A stretch of DNA of 64,000 bases, taken from NCBI RefSeq assembly GCF_900116145.1, contig NZ_FPAB01000007.1, positions 157,316 to 221,315 of the forward strand, given 5' to 3'. Numbering within the stretch: the stretch's first letter is position 1; each line of letters opens with the position of its first letter. Shown in pieces: positions 14,557 to 22,688 of the stretch. This DNA is from Streptomyces harbinensis. GTDB lineage: Bacteria; Actinomycetota; Actinomycetes; Streptomycetales; Streptomycetaceae. The notes under the pieces are model-generated. The model saw only the letters and a program-made list of their open reading frames with translations, ran no database searches and was not told the origin of the DNA. A program made the translations under genes and the position numbers.

Positions 14557-15299
14557 GGGCCGGTGCGCCGCAGCAGCAGCCGCCAGGGCAGCAGGGCGGC
14601 CTCCAGCTGGACGGCGGCGGACATCTTGGAGGCGCCGTGCCGCCGCTCCTCGAAGCGGATGGGGACCTCGACGGCCGAGCAGCCGGCCCGCACCGCCGCG
14701 TGCTTCAGCTCGATCTGGAAGCTGTAGCCGGCGCTGCGGGTGTGTTCGAGCCGGAGCGAGGCCAGGGCAGCGGCGCGCCACAGCACGAAGCCGGCGGTGA
14801 GGTCGCGCAGGCCGGTGCGCAGCACGGCGCCCGCGTAGCGGTTGGCCCAGCGGGAGAGCAGCCGGCGGTGGGCGGGCCAGGCGGTGGTGAGCTGTCCGCC
14901 GGGTACGTAGCGGCTGCCGATCACCAGGTCGGCGCCGGTGGCGCGGGCGCTGTCGAGCAGCTGCGGGACGTGCCGCGGCGGATGGCTGCCGTCGGCGTCC
15001 ATCTGGAGCACGTACCGCGCCCCGTGCGCGACGGCGGCGGCCATCCCGGCGGCGTACGCCCGCCCGAGACCGTCCTTGCCGGCCCGGTGCAGTACCTGGA
15101 TCCGGCCGGGATGGTCGCGGGCGAGGGCGTCGGCGAGGCGGCCGGTGCCGTCCGGGCTGGCGTCGTCGACGATCAGCAGCCGCAGCCCGGGCAGCGGCAG
15201 GCCGAGCAGTTCCGCGGAGATGCCCGGCAGGGCCTCGGCCTCGTTGTAGGTGGGCATCACGACGGTGAGGGAGACATCCCGGCCGTCCGCTGCTGCCAT
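14553..15299 (-). CDS. Polyprenol-phosphate-mannose synthase-like GT2 glycosyltransferase
   Basis: The protein of 248 residues begins MAAADGRDVSLTVVMPTYNE and has the GT-A features: VVMPTYNEAEALPG near the start, IVDDASPDGTG, and the DxD-like ADGSHPPRHVPQLL. This family transfers mannose from GDP-mannose to polyprenyl phosphate at the membrane's inner face. There is no C-terminal membrane domain. It heads a two-gene unit with the PIG-V-like enzyme, which probably uses its product. The ATG lies at 15297-15299. Confidence 0.88.
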   Translation of the reverse strand: MAAADGRDVSLTVVMPTYNEAEALPGISAELLGLPLPGLRLLIVDDASPDGTGRLADALARDHPGRIQVLHRAGKDGLGRAYAAGMAAAVAHGARYVLQMDADGSHPPRHVPQLLDSARATGADLVIGSRYVPGGQLTTAWPAHRRLLSRWANRYAGAVLRTGLRDLTAGFVLWRAAALASLRLEHTRSAGYSFQIELKHAAVRAGCSAVEVPIRFEERRHGASKMSAAVQLEAALLPWRLLLRRTGP

Positions 15300-15398
15300 G
15301 TGCTCACACCCCTGGATCCGCGGGAGCTGACACTGGCCATGGTCGCGCCGGGCGGGCGGGGATCGCCGCCGTTGTGCGGCGTTCGGGTGAGGCGCGGG

Positions 15399-16484
15399 TC
15401 AGGCGCGCGTGGTGAAGAAGGCGCGGATGTCACCGGCCAGCACGCCGGGTGCCTCCTGGGAGAGGAAGTGGCCGCCCCGGTCGAGTTCCCTCCAGTGGAC
15501 GATGTGGTGGTCGCGCTCGGCCCAGCGGCGGATCGTCACATCGTGCGCCGAGACCAGGACGCCGGTCGGCACGGTGCCCCGGTCCTGGGTGCCGGACCAG
15601 TCGGCGGCCGAGATCTCCTCGTAGTAGATCTGCGCGGCCGAGCCCGCGGTGCCGGTGAACCAGTACAGGGCCACGTTCGTCAGCATCCGGTCCCGGTCGA
15701 TGGGGAGGTCGGAGAGTTCGGCGTACTTCTCGGCGATCCAGGCCAGCTGGCCCACCGGGGAGTCGTGCAGCGCGTACGCGACGGTCTGCGGGCGCTTGGA
15801 GTTGCACTGGAGGTAGCCGTCGTTGAAGTTCTGCATCCGCTCCCAGCGCTCCCGGTCCCGGTCGCCGAGCCCGTCGAACTCGCCCTCCTCGCCCGCCGGG
15901 AAGGCCAGCAGCGCGTTCAGGTGGATGCCCGTCACCCGCTCGGGTGCCCGCCGGCCGAGGGCCGGGGCGACCCAGGAACCGGTGTCGTACCCGTGGACGC
16001 CGAAGCGCCGGTAGCCCAGCCGGGTCATCAGCTCCAGCAGGACGTCCGCCATCCGGGCCGCGTTCATGCCGGGGCCGGCCAGCGGGGTGGAGAAGCCGAA
16101 GCCGGGGAGCGAGGGGATCACCAGGTGGAAGCCGGACAGCGGTTCGATGACGTCCAGGAAGTCCGTCCAGCCGCCAGGCCAGCCGTGCAGCAGGAGCAAG
16201 GGGGTGGCGTCCGGGTCGGCGGAGGGCAGGTGCGCGAAGTGCAGCGGCTGGCCATCCACGGTGGTGCGGAACTGCGGGTGGCGGTTGAGCCCGGCCTCGC
16301 GGGCGCGCCAGTCGAAACCGGTGCGCCAGTGCTCGGTCAGCTCCCGCAGGTACGCCAGGGGGACGCCCCGCTCCCAGCCGGTGCCGGGGAGTTCGGCGGG
16401 CCAGCGGGTGCGGTCCAAGCGGGCGGCCAGATCGTCCAGATCGGCCTGCGGGACGGCGATGCGGAAGGGGGTGAGGGTGCTCAT
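15399..16484 (-). CDS. Epoxide hydrolase (EHN-type alpha/beta hydrolase)
   Basis: The protein of 361 residues has an N-terminal EHN domain (RIAVPQADLDDLAARLDRTR, W29 and GWERG), oxyanion motif HGWPG (residues 100-104), nucleophile in HGYDTGSW (D167) and late H in RGGHF. These are microsomal-type epoxide hydrolases, which open epoxides to diols by an ester intermediate. I chose ATG 16482-16484 (MSTLTPFRIAVPQ); an ATG ten codons upstream is possible. It is a single gene, divergent from the pectate lyase. Substrate unknown. Confidence 0.88.
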   Translation of the reverse strand: MSTLTPFRIAVPQADLDDLAARLDRTRWPAELPGTGWERGVPLAYLRELTEHWRTGFDWRAREAGLNRHPQFRTTVDGQPLHFAHLPSADPDATPLLLLHGWPGGWTDFLDVIEPLSGFHLVIPSLPGFGFSTPLAGPGMNAARMADVLLELMTRLGYRRFGVHGYDTGSWVAPALGRRAPERVTGIHLNALLAFPAGEEGEFDGLGDRDRERWERMQNFNDGYLQCNSKRPQTVAYALHDSPVGQLAWIAEKYAELSDLPIDRDRMLTNVALYWFTGTAGSAAQIYYEEISAADWSGTQDRGTVPTGVLVSAHDVTIRRWAERDHHIVHWRELDRGGHFLSQEAPGVLAGDIRAFFTTRA

Positions 16485-16514
16485 GCCGCCGACGGTAGGC
16501 GGGCTTGCGGTCAC

Positions 16515-16554
16515 TTTCCGTCCGGAAGGGTCCGGGCGAAAAGAAAGCGCTTCC
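16515..16554. promoter_or_regulatory. Palindromes between epoxide hydrolase and pectate lyase genes
   Basis: CTTTCC...GGAAGG (16515-16530) and GAAAGCGCTTCC (16543-16554) are inverted repeats. The second resembles LacI/CebR-type operators with a central CG, which commonly control carbohydrate-degradation genes in Streptomyces. Confidence 0.5.
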
Positions 16555-16622
16555 TACCTGTTGACCCCGCGCCTCGGGCTCCCTTTGACTGTGCCCGGCC
16601 AAACGACAAGGGAGTGGTGGTC

Positions 16623-18977
16623 ATGAGAGTCGTCTCCACGTGGATAAGAGCCGGGGCCGGGGGCCTCGCGGTCGCGTTGCTGGCCGCCGGTGCGGGCACG
16701 GCGACCGCCGCACCCGCACCGGCGGCGAGCGCCGCACAGACGTGGGAGGCCATCACCTTCGGCCAGTCCACCGACCTCAACTTCGCCACCAACGTGCTGC
16801 CGGAGAAGATCGGCACCAACTACGCGGCCCCCGAGCACCCCGGCACCATCGACGGAACCATCGTCATGGAGAGCCGCGGCGGCAAACTCGCCCCCGGCCA
16901 CGACGGACTGACTTTCTACCAGACCGCCCTGGACGCCGGCACCACCAACTTCGTGCTCACCGCCGACATGACCGTCGAGCAGTTCGGGCCCGAGACCGGC
17001 GCCGCCCCCAACTCGCAGGACAGCGCCGGCATCATGGTCCGCGACGTCAACGGCGCGCCCCGCCAGGACCCGATGGTCGACGGCTTCGAGGAAGTCCCGG
17101 CCGCCTCCAACATCTTCGGCGCCGGCATGATGCGCCAGGGCATCAGCTCCCTGGTGCGCACCGGCGTCACCGAACCGTGGGGCAACCCGGGCAGCGCCCT
17201 GAAGGCCACCCCCTTCACCACCGACTCCCGCTACACCCTGCCGGTCGGCACCCCGGTCACCCTGCGGCTGGAGCGTACCGACAGCGAGTTCGTGATGTCG
17301 GCGACCTTCACCCACGCCGGGGAGCCCGCCACCTTCGAGCAGCGGGTGGACGGCGCCGACTGGGTCCAGGACATCGACCCGGACCACATGTACGTCGGCT
17401 TCTACGCCGCCCGCAACGCCAAGGTGTCCTTCGACAACGCCCGGCTGGAGCTGAGCGAGGCGGACACCCGGCCGCGTACCCCGGTGGAGCCGGCGCCCGT
17501 CCAGCCCGCCCTCACCCTGCACTCCGCGGACCGGAGCAGCAGCGCCCAGTACACCCTGCGGGCCAGGACCAACACCGCCGGGACGCTCACCGTCACCGAC
17601 AGCAAGGGCAAGAAGGTCGCCCAGAAGCGGCTGGCGGCCGGCGACTACTTCTCGCACCCGGTCCGGCTGCACGCCGACAGCACCGACTTCACCTTCACCC
17701 TGCGGCCGGCCACCGGCGCGGAGGTGACCCGGTCGCTGACCGTCACCCGCACCGCGTACGGCGAGCGCGGCAACGGCGCGGTCATCCACGCCGCGCCCAC
17801 CGGCACCGCCGCCGCGCCCGGTACCGCCGCCCGCCCGGTGGACCTGGAGACCGCGCTGCGCAACGTCGCCCCCGGCGGGCAGGTGCTGCTGCACGGCGGA
17901 ACGTACGAGCCGGCCGGCACACTGAACCTCTCCGCCGGCTACAGCGGACTGCCGCACAAGCCCAAGACGCTCAAGCCCTACCGCGGCCAGGACGTCGTGA
18001 TCGACGGGCGCGGCGCGCTCCCGGTGGTGCTGCGGCTGGACGCCGATCACTGGCGGGTGGAGGGCTTCACCATCACCCGGGCGGCGAGCAACGCGCTGCG
18101 GATGAGCGGCAGCCACAACACCATCAGCGCCATGACGTTCAACTACAACGGCGACACCGGCTTCCAGATCACCGGCAGCGGGGACGACCCGGCGTACTGG
18201 CCCTCGCACAACCTGATCACCGGCAGCGAGTCGCACGACAACCGTGACGCCAGCGACATCAACGCCGATGGCTTCGCGGCCAAGCTCGGCGTCGGCGAGG
18301 GCAACGTCTTCCGCGGGAACATCGCCCACCACAACATCGACGACGGCTGGGACCTGTACAACCGCACCAACGAGGGCGCCAACATGCCCATCACCCTGGA
18401 GAACAACGTCTCCTACGCCAACGGCCGGCTCTCCGACGGGTACAACGAGGACAGCAACACCGGCAACGGCTTCAAGCTCGGCGGCGAGGGCCTGCCGGTG
18501 GACCACGTGGTGCGCGGCAACATCGCCTACGACAACAACATGGACGGCTTCTCGGACAACTTCAACCCGGGCCGCCTCACCCTCACCAACAACACCGCGT
18601 ACGACAACAAGCGGTTCAACTACCTGATCCGCTTCAACCCGTACTTCACCCCCGAGGAGCAGGGCGTCTACCGCAACAACCTGTCCTTCCGGACCCCCGA
18701 CGGCCGGGGCGGCGAAGACCCGCAGGCCGACTTCATCTCCGGGGACGTGGACCGCACGAACGTCCTCTTCGACGGGGAGCGGGCGGCGAACGCGGACGGG
18801 ACGACGCTCGCCACGGCCGCCGACTTCCGCTCGCTCGGCCTGCCCGCGGCCTACCCGCGCGGCCGGGACGGCACGCCGCAGCACGGCGACTTCCTGCGGC
18901 CCGAGCGCACCAGCCCGCTGAACCGGGCGGGCACCCACCGTTCGGTGATCGGCGCGCTGGACGGCTCCCGGCGCTGA
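16623..18977 (+). CDS. Secreted pectate lyase, polysaccharide lyase family 9
   Basis: The protein of 784 residues starts MRVVSTWIRAGAGG with a signal peptide ending near ATAAPA (about residue 30). An N-terminal beta-sandwich-like part (to ~290) and a linker domain precede a right-handed beta-helix with PL9 hallmarks: INADGFAAKLGVGEGN, calcium-binding NIDDGWDLYN (D573, D574, D577) and catalytic lysine in GNGFKLGGEG (K618). PL9 enzymes cleave polygalacturonate by beta-elimination outside the cell. ATG 16623 follows AAGGGAG. It is followed by a strong terminator at 18988-19021, and the LacI-like palindrome upstream suggests induction by plant polysaccharide. Confidence 0.88.
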   Translation: MRVVSTWIRAGAGGLAVALLAAGAGTATAAPAPAASAAQTWEAITFGQSTDLNFATNVLPEKIGTNYAAPEHPGTIDGTIVMESRGGKLAPGHDGLTFYQTALDAGTTNFVLTADMTVEQFGPETGAAPNSQDSAGIMVRDVNGAPRQDPMVDGFEEVPAASNIFGAGMMRQGISSLVRTGVTEPWGNPGSALKATPFTTDSRYTLPVGTPVTLRLERTDSEFVMSATFTHAGEPATFEQRVDGADWVQDIDPDHMYVGFYAARNAKVSFDNARLELSEADTRPRTPVEPAPVQPALTLHSADRSSSAQYTLRARTNTAGTLTVTDSKGKKVAQKRLAAGDYFSHPVRLHADSTDFTFTLRPATGAEVTRSLTVTRTAYGERGNGAVIHAAPTGTAAAPGTAARPVDLETALRNVAPGGQVLLHGGTYEPAGTLNLSAGYSGLPHKPKTLKPYRGQDVVIDGRGALPVVLRLDADHWRVEGFTITRAASNALRMSGSHNTISAMTFNYNGDTGFQITGSGDDPAYWPSHNLITGSESHDNRDASDINADGFAAKLGVGEGNVFRGNIAHHNIDDGWDLYNRTNEGANMPITLENNVSYANGRLSDGYNEDSNTGNGFKLGGEGLPVDHVVRGNIAYDNNMDGFSDNFNPGRLTLTNNTAYDNKRFNYLIRFNPYFTPEEQGVYRNNLSFRTPDGRGGEDPQADFISGDVDRTNVLFDGERAANADGTTLATAADFRSLGLPAAYPRGRDGTPQHGDFLRPERTSPLNRAGTHRSVIGALDGSRR

Positions 18978-18987
18978 CCACGGCCGC

Positions 18988-19021
18988 GGCGCCCCCGGGT
19001 CCCTTTGACCCCGGGGGCGCC
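18988..19021 (+). terminator. Terminator after the pectate lyase gene
   Basis: GGCGCCCCCGGG (18988-18999) pairs with CCCGGGGGCGCC (19010-19021) around a 10-base loop, 11 bases after the stop codon. Confidence 0.85.
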
Positions 19022-19040
19022 GTCGGCAACTCTGGTCACT

Positions 19041-20549
19041 GTGGCAACTTCCGTATCCTTAACCCCGGTTGGTACCCCGTGGCCCGAGCGTTCCGCCTGG
19101 CCGGACCACCTCTACCCCCTCCACGGGCCCGACTTCGCACGCGACCCCTTCGCGTACTACGACCATCTGCGCCGCCATGTCGGCCCGGTGGTCCCGGTCG
19201 CGCTGGAGGAGTCCCACTCCCTGCGCGGCTATCTCGTCATCGACCACTCGCTCCAGCTGGACATCCTCCGCAATCAGCGGCAGATCTGGTCCCGTGACGC
19301 GCGCTGGTACCGCGACCTCGCCGAGGGCGCCCTGCCCGCCGGCCATCCGCTGATCGACCTGTCCGCCCACCGCCGCGGCCGGCTGTCCGCCGGAGAGCCC
19401 GAGCACGCCCAGTTGTCGGGCCCGGGCAACAAGGCGCTGGCCCGGATGGACATGCTGCGCGTCGGCGATCTCATCCAGGACCTCGCCGATCAGCTCATCG
19501 ACTCCTTCGTGCCGGAAGGACCGCGGGCGGAGACCGTCGAGGTGGATCTGCTGCGGCAGTTCGCGCTGCCGCTTCCCCTGCTGGTGCTGATGCGGCTCAC
19601 CGGCATGGACGAGCACGACGCGCTGACCTCCGGCTCCGCCCTCCACGCCATGCTGTCCGGCGCGGCCGGGGCACCGCACGCCACCGGGGAACTGGCCGCC
19701 CTGATGGACAACCTCGTGGCGCACAAGAGCAAGGAGCCGGGCGCCGACCTCGTCTCCTGGATGCTGCACTTCAACGAGGACGGCGCGCTCACGCCCGCCG
19801 GGCTGAGCGAGGACGTCTGGCTCCAGATCGCCGTGGGACACGGTGCGAGCACCGCCTGGATCTGCAACACCGTGCTGGAGCTGCTGACCAACGAGCGGCT
19901 CAGCGAGGATCTCGCGGCTGCCCGCTGCTCCATGGATGAGGCGATGAATCACGTCATGTGGAGCAACGCGCCGATCCAGAACATCATCGGCCGCTGGGCC
20001 ACCGAACCCACCTGGCTCGGGGGTCACCGGATCGACGTCGGCGACATGGCGATCGTCGGCCTCGGGGCGTCGGGCGCCGACCCGGTCAGGCGCGCGGTGG
20101 GGCTGGAGACCTCACGCACCAACAACGCCCATCTGGGCTGGGGCGCCGGGGCCCACGGCTGCCCGGCCCCGGCCAGGGAACTCGGCGCGCTCATCGTGCG
20201 CACCGGTCTGGAACGGCTGTGGGAGCGGCTGCCGGACCTGGAACTCGCCGTCCCCGGGGAACGGCTGGACTGGGTGCTGCCGCACGTCGCCCGGACACCC
20301 ACTGCCCTGCCGGTGCGTTTCCCCCGGCCGGTGGCCGAGGCGTCGCAGGCGGGGGCGGACGCCGGGGAGGGGGCCCCGGTTCCGGGTTCCCCGGCGACGC
20401 CGGTCGTCCCGCAGCCGGAGCGGCGGCACAGCCCGTTCCCGTCCGCCCCGCCCCGGACACGCTCCACGGCGGGGAAGGACGAGCCCGCCGGGCCGCGCGG
20501 CCTGTTGCCGGGGTGGCGGGCCCTGGTGGCGTGGTGGCCCAAGCGGTGA
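19041..20549 (+). CDS. Cytochrome P450, CYP157-like, without a canonical ExxR motif
   Basis: The protein of 502 residues has the P450 heme loop as WGAGAHGCPAPARE with Cys374 as the expected ligand, and the beta region WATEPTWLGGHRIDVGDMAI. The K-helix region reads DEAMNHVMWSNAPIQN: no Glu-x-x-Arg can be placed, and the Trp is reminiscent of CYP157 enzymes, which have EQSLW instead. The I-helix lacks a clear AGxxT. The last ~70 residues are proline/alanine-rich and disordered. CYP157s are usually encoded in conservons with a CYP154 partner; neither is present here. I use GTG 19041; no strong ribosome site is seen, so the start is uncertain. Catalytic activity is doubtful until tested. Confidence 0.8.
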   Translation: MATSVSLTPVGTPWPERSAWPDHLYPLHGPDFARDPFAYYDHLRRHVGPVVPVALEESHSLRGYLVIDHSLQLDILRNQRQIWSRDARWYRDLAEGALPAGHPLIDLSAHRRGRLSAGEPEHAQLSGPGNKALARMDMLRVGDLIQDLADQLIDSFVPEGPRAETVEVDLLRQFALPLPLLVLMRLTGMDEHDALTSGSALHAMLSGAAGAPHATGELAALMDNLVAHKSKEPGADLVSWMLHFNEDGALTPAGLSEDVWLQIAVGHGASTAWICNTVLELLTNERLSEDLAAARCSMDEAMNHVMWSNAPIQNIIGRWATEPTWLGGHRIDVGDMAIVGLGASGADPVRRAVGLETSRTNNAHLGWGAGAHGCPAPARELGALIVRTGLERLWERLPDLELAVPGERLDWVLPHVARTPTALPVRFPRPVAEASQAGADAGEGAPVPGSPATPVVPQPERRHSPFPSAPPRTRSTAGKDEPAGPRGLLPGWRALVAWWPKR

Positions 20550-20603
20550 GGGGTCCCGGCCCCGGCCGTGGGGCCGTCCACCGCTGACCGGGCCCGCTGT
20601 CGG

Positions 20604-21974
20604 TCAACGGCTGCCGGGATCCGCCGGTGGTGCTGCATCCGGCTGCCGTTCCGGTCGCGGCGGCGGGCTGACGATGCCGGCCACCCCCAGGGCCGCGAGG
20701 TCCTGGGGGCGCAGCCGCAGGGCGTCCGCGAGGTGGGGGACGTCGGCGGCCGGCTTCTTGAGGATGGCGGCGGCGAGTTCGGGGGCGATGACGGAGAAGT
20801 AGCTGTCCGGGGTGGCCCAGGTGTTCCCGGCCGCCGCCAGTGCCATGGCGCCGCCCGAGCCGCCCTCGCCGATCACCAGGGAGGTGACGGGGACGGGGGC
20901 GGTGGCCAGGGCCAGGAAGGTGTCGGCGATGGCCGGCCCCGCCCCGGCCCGCTCGGCCGCGGCGTCGCCCGCGGCGCCGGGGGTGTCGATGAGGGTGAGC
21001 ACCGGCAGGCCGAGCCGGCCGGCGAGCCGGATGATCCGGCTCGCGGTGCGGAATCCGGCGGGGGTGTTGGCCGTGCCGCACTGCGCCACGTACGTGATGG
21101 CCCGTCCGTCGCGCAGGCCGATGCCGCAGCGCAGGCCGGGGTCGAGCCCGCCGGCCCGGTCGCCGCCGAGCGGCAGCAGGTCCGTGAAGTACGCCGCCAG
21201 GTAGGCGTCGGCGCGCGGGCGCTCCATCGCCCGGGCGGCCCGGACGGCGGCCCAGCCGGTGTCCGGCAGCGGGGCGCGGGTCAGGGGCGCGGGTGGTGGC
21301 GGGGTGCCGGGGTAGGGGCGGGCGAGCGCGGTGACGTAGCGGGTGAGGGTGGTGCGCAGCGCGTCCGGGGGGACGACGGCGTCGAGCTGACCGGTCGCCA
21401 GATGGCTCTCCGCGGTGTAGGCGGCCGGGTCGGCGCCGGGCGGGCGTACCCGTGAGCCGGCGAACCCGACCTGGGCGCCGGGGAGGGCGAGGGCGATGTC
21501 GGCGGCGCCGCCGAGCACCGCCCAGCCGCCGCCGGTGGTCGGGTCCTGGAGCACGGCGAGCTGCGGGAGTCCGGCGTCGCGCAGGGCCGCCGCGCGCCGG
21601 GCCACCCGCTGGAGCTGGCTGAGCGCGCGCATGCCTTCCTGCATCCGGCTGCCGCCGGTGGCGATCAGCGAGACGAGCGGCAGCCGCCGGTCCAGGGCCG
21701 TCGCGTACGCCGCCTCGATGCGGTCGCCGGTGCGTTCGCCGAGCGAGCCGCCGAGGTAGCCGAAGACGAACGACAGCAGGACGACCGGTACGCCGCCGAG
21801 GGTGGCGGTGCCCGCCAGGACGGACTCGTCCTCGCCGGTGCGCGTCGCGGCGCGGGCGCGGGTGGCGTCGTAGCCGGGCCAGCCGATGGGCCCGTCCGGC
21901 GGCTGCGCGCGGCGCTCCACCGCGAGTTCGGTGAAGCTGCCGGGGTCGGTGAGCCGCCGGACGAGGTCACGCAT
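20604..21974 (-). CDS. Fused acyl-CoA carboxylase carboxyltransferase (AccD-AccA-like)
   Basis: The protein of 456 residues has two crotonase-like halves: the N-terminal beta-type (FGYLGGSLGERTGDRIEAAY, TGGSRMQEGMRALSQLQRV) and C-terminal alpha-type (LTLIDTPGAAGDAAAERAG, VIGEGGSGGAMALAA, YFSVIAPELAAAILKK). Carboxyltransferases move CO2 from biotin to acetyl- or propionyl-CoA. The N-terminal zinc ribbon of bacterial AccD is absent. No biotin carboxylase or BCCP gene is near. ATG 21972-21974. The gene lies 63 bases after the HAD gene on the same strand and could be the last gene of the transketolase operon. Substrate not predictable. Confidence 0.8.
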   Translation of the reverse strand: MRDLVRRLTDPGSFTELAVERRAQPPDGPIGWPGYDATRARAATRTGEDESVLAGTATLGGVPVVLLSFVFGYLGGSLGERTGDRIEAAYATALDRRLPLVSLIATGGSRMQEGMRALSQLQRVARRAAALRDAGLPQLAVLQDPTTGGGWAVLGGAADIALALPGAQVGFAGSRVRPPGADPAAYTAESHLATGQLDAVVPPDALRTTLTRYVTALARPYPGTPPPPAPLTRAPLPDTGWAAVRAARAMERPRADAYLAAYFTDLLPLGGDRAGGLDPGLRCGIGLRDGRAITYVAQCGTANTPAGFRTASRIIRLAGRLGLPVLTLIDTPGAAGDAAAERAGAGPAIADTFLALATAPVPVTSLVIGEGGSGGAMALAAAGNTWATPDSYFSVIAPELAAAILKKPAADVPHLADALRLRPQDLAALGVAGIVSPPPRPERQPDAAPPADPGSR

Positions 21975-22037
21975 GCGGTGCTCGCTTTCAGTCGGGCGCG
22001 CGGTCGGCACCCAGCGTCGCACGGTGGGGCGGCGCCG

Positions 22038-22688
22038 TCAGGGGGTGGCGAGTTCGGGCAGTGCGGCGATCACGCCGTGGCTGGCGTGGGCGAGCGCGGC
22101 GGGTTCGGTGGGCCCGCCGGTGTAGCCGATGACCGGCATGCCGGCCGCGAGGGCGGCGTCCACACCGGCCGGGCTGTCCTCGATGACCAGGCAGCGGGCG
22201 GGTTCGGCGCCCAGGGTGCGGGCCGCGTGCAGGAACAGGTCGGGGGCGGGCTTGCCGTGGGCCACGTCGTCCGCGCTGAAGATCCGGCCGGCGAAGCGCG
22301 GCCACAGTCCGGCGTGGGTGAGGGAGTGCCGGATGCGGGCGTGGCTGCCGCTGGAGCCGACGCAGTACGGCAGGCCGCGGGCGTCGAGGGCGTCGAGCAG
22401 GCCGGTGACGCCGGGCATGGTGTGCGGCGCGGCGGCGAACGCCTCGCTGACCCGCTCGCGGTAGGTCAGCAGCCATTCGGGGCCGACCGGCACGGTGGCG
22501 TGGGCGCGGACCTGCTCGTACAGGTACGCCTCGGGGCGGCCCAGGAAGCGGGCGCGCACCTCGTCGGGGGTGAGCGGCCAGCCGGCCTCGCCGGCCAGCG
22601 CGGCGACCACGGCGGGGCCGATGGTCTCGGTGTCGACCAGGACCCCGTCGCAGTCGAAGATCACCAGGTCCACGGTGGCGTCGATCAC
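22038..22688 (-). CDS. HAD-superfamily phosphatase / beta-phosphoglucomutase-like
   Basis: The protein of 216 residues starts VIDATVDLVIFDCDGVLVDT with nucleophile D12 and acid/base D14 in FDCDGVL, then VGSSGSHARI (motif II Ser), HGKPAPDLFLHAA (motif III Lys) and VIEDSPAGVDAALAAG (motif IV acids). This is the subgroup that dephosphorylates or isomerises sugar phosphates. GTG 22686-22688 overlaps the transketolase stop (GTGA), so the two are coupled. A sugar-phosphate substrate from the neighbouring PTS pathway is likely; inference from context. Confidence 0.85.
   Translation of the reverse strand: MIDATVDLVIFDCDGVLVDTETIGPAVVAALAGEAGWPLTPDEVRARFLGRPEAYLYEQVRAHATVPVGPEWLLTYRERVSEAFAAAPHTMPGVTGLLDALDARGLPYCVGSSGSHARIRHSLTHAGLWPRFAGRIFSADDVAHGKPAPDLFLHAARTLGAEPARCLVIEDSPAGVDAALAAGMPVIGYTGGPTEPAALAHASHGVIAALPELATP

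Noticed and set aside
14469..18977. A single open frame of 1502 codons on the plus strand
   Set aside because: Only the part from 16623 (signal peptide and ribosome site) is a real gene, the PL9 lyase. The upstream part is the antisense shadow of the glycosyltransferase and epoxide hydrolase genes.
19041..20549. Part of a conservon (cvn) signalling operon
   Set aside because: No histidine kinase, roadblock, DUF742 or GTPase gene lies beside the P450.
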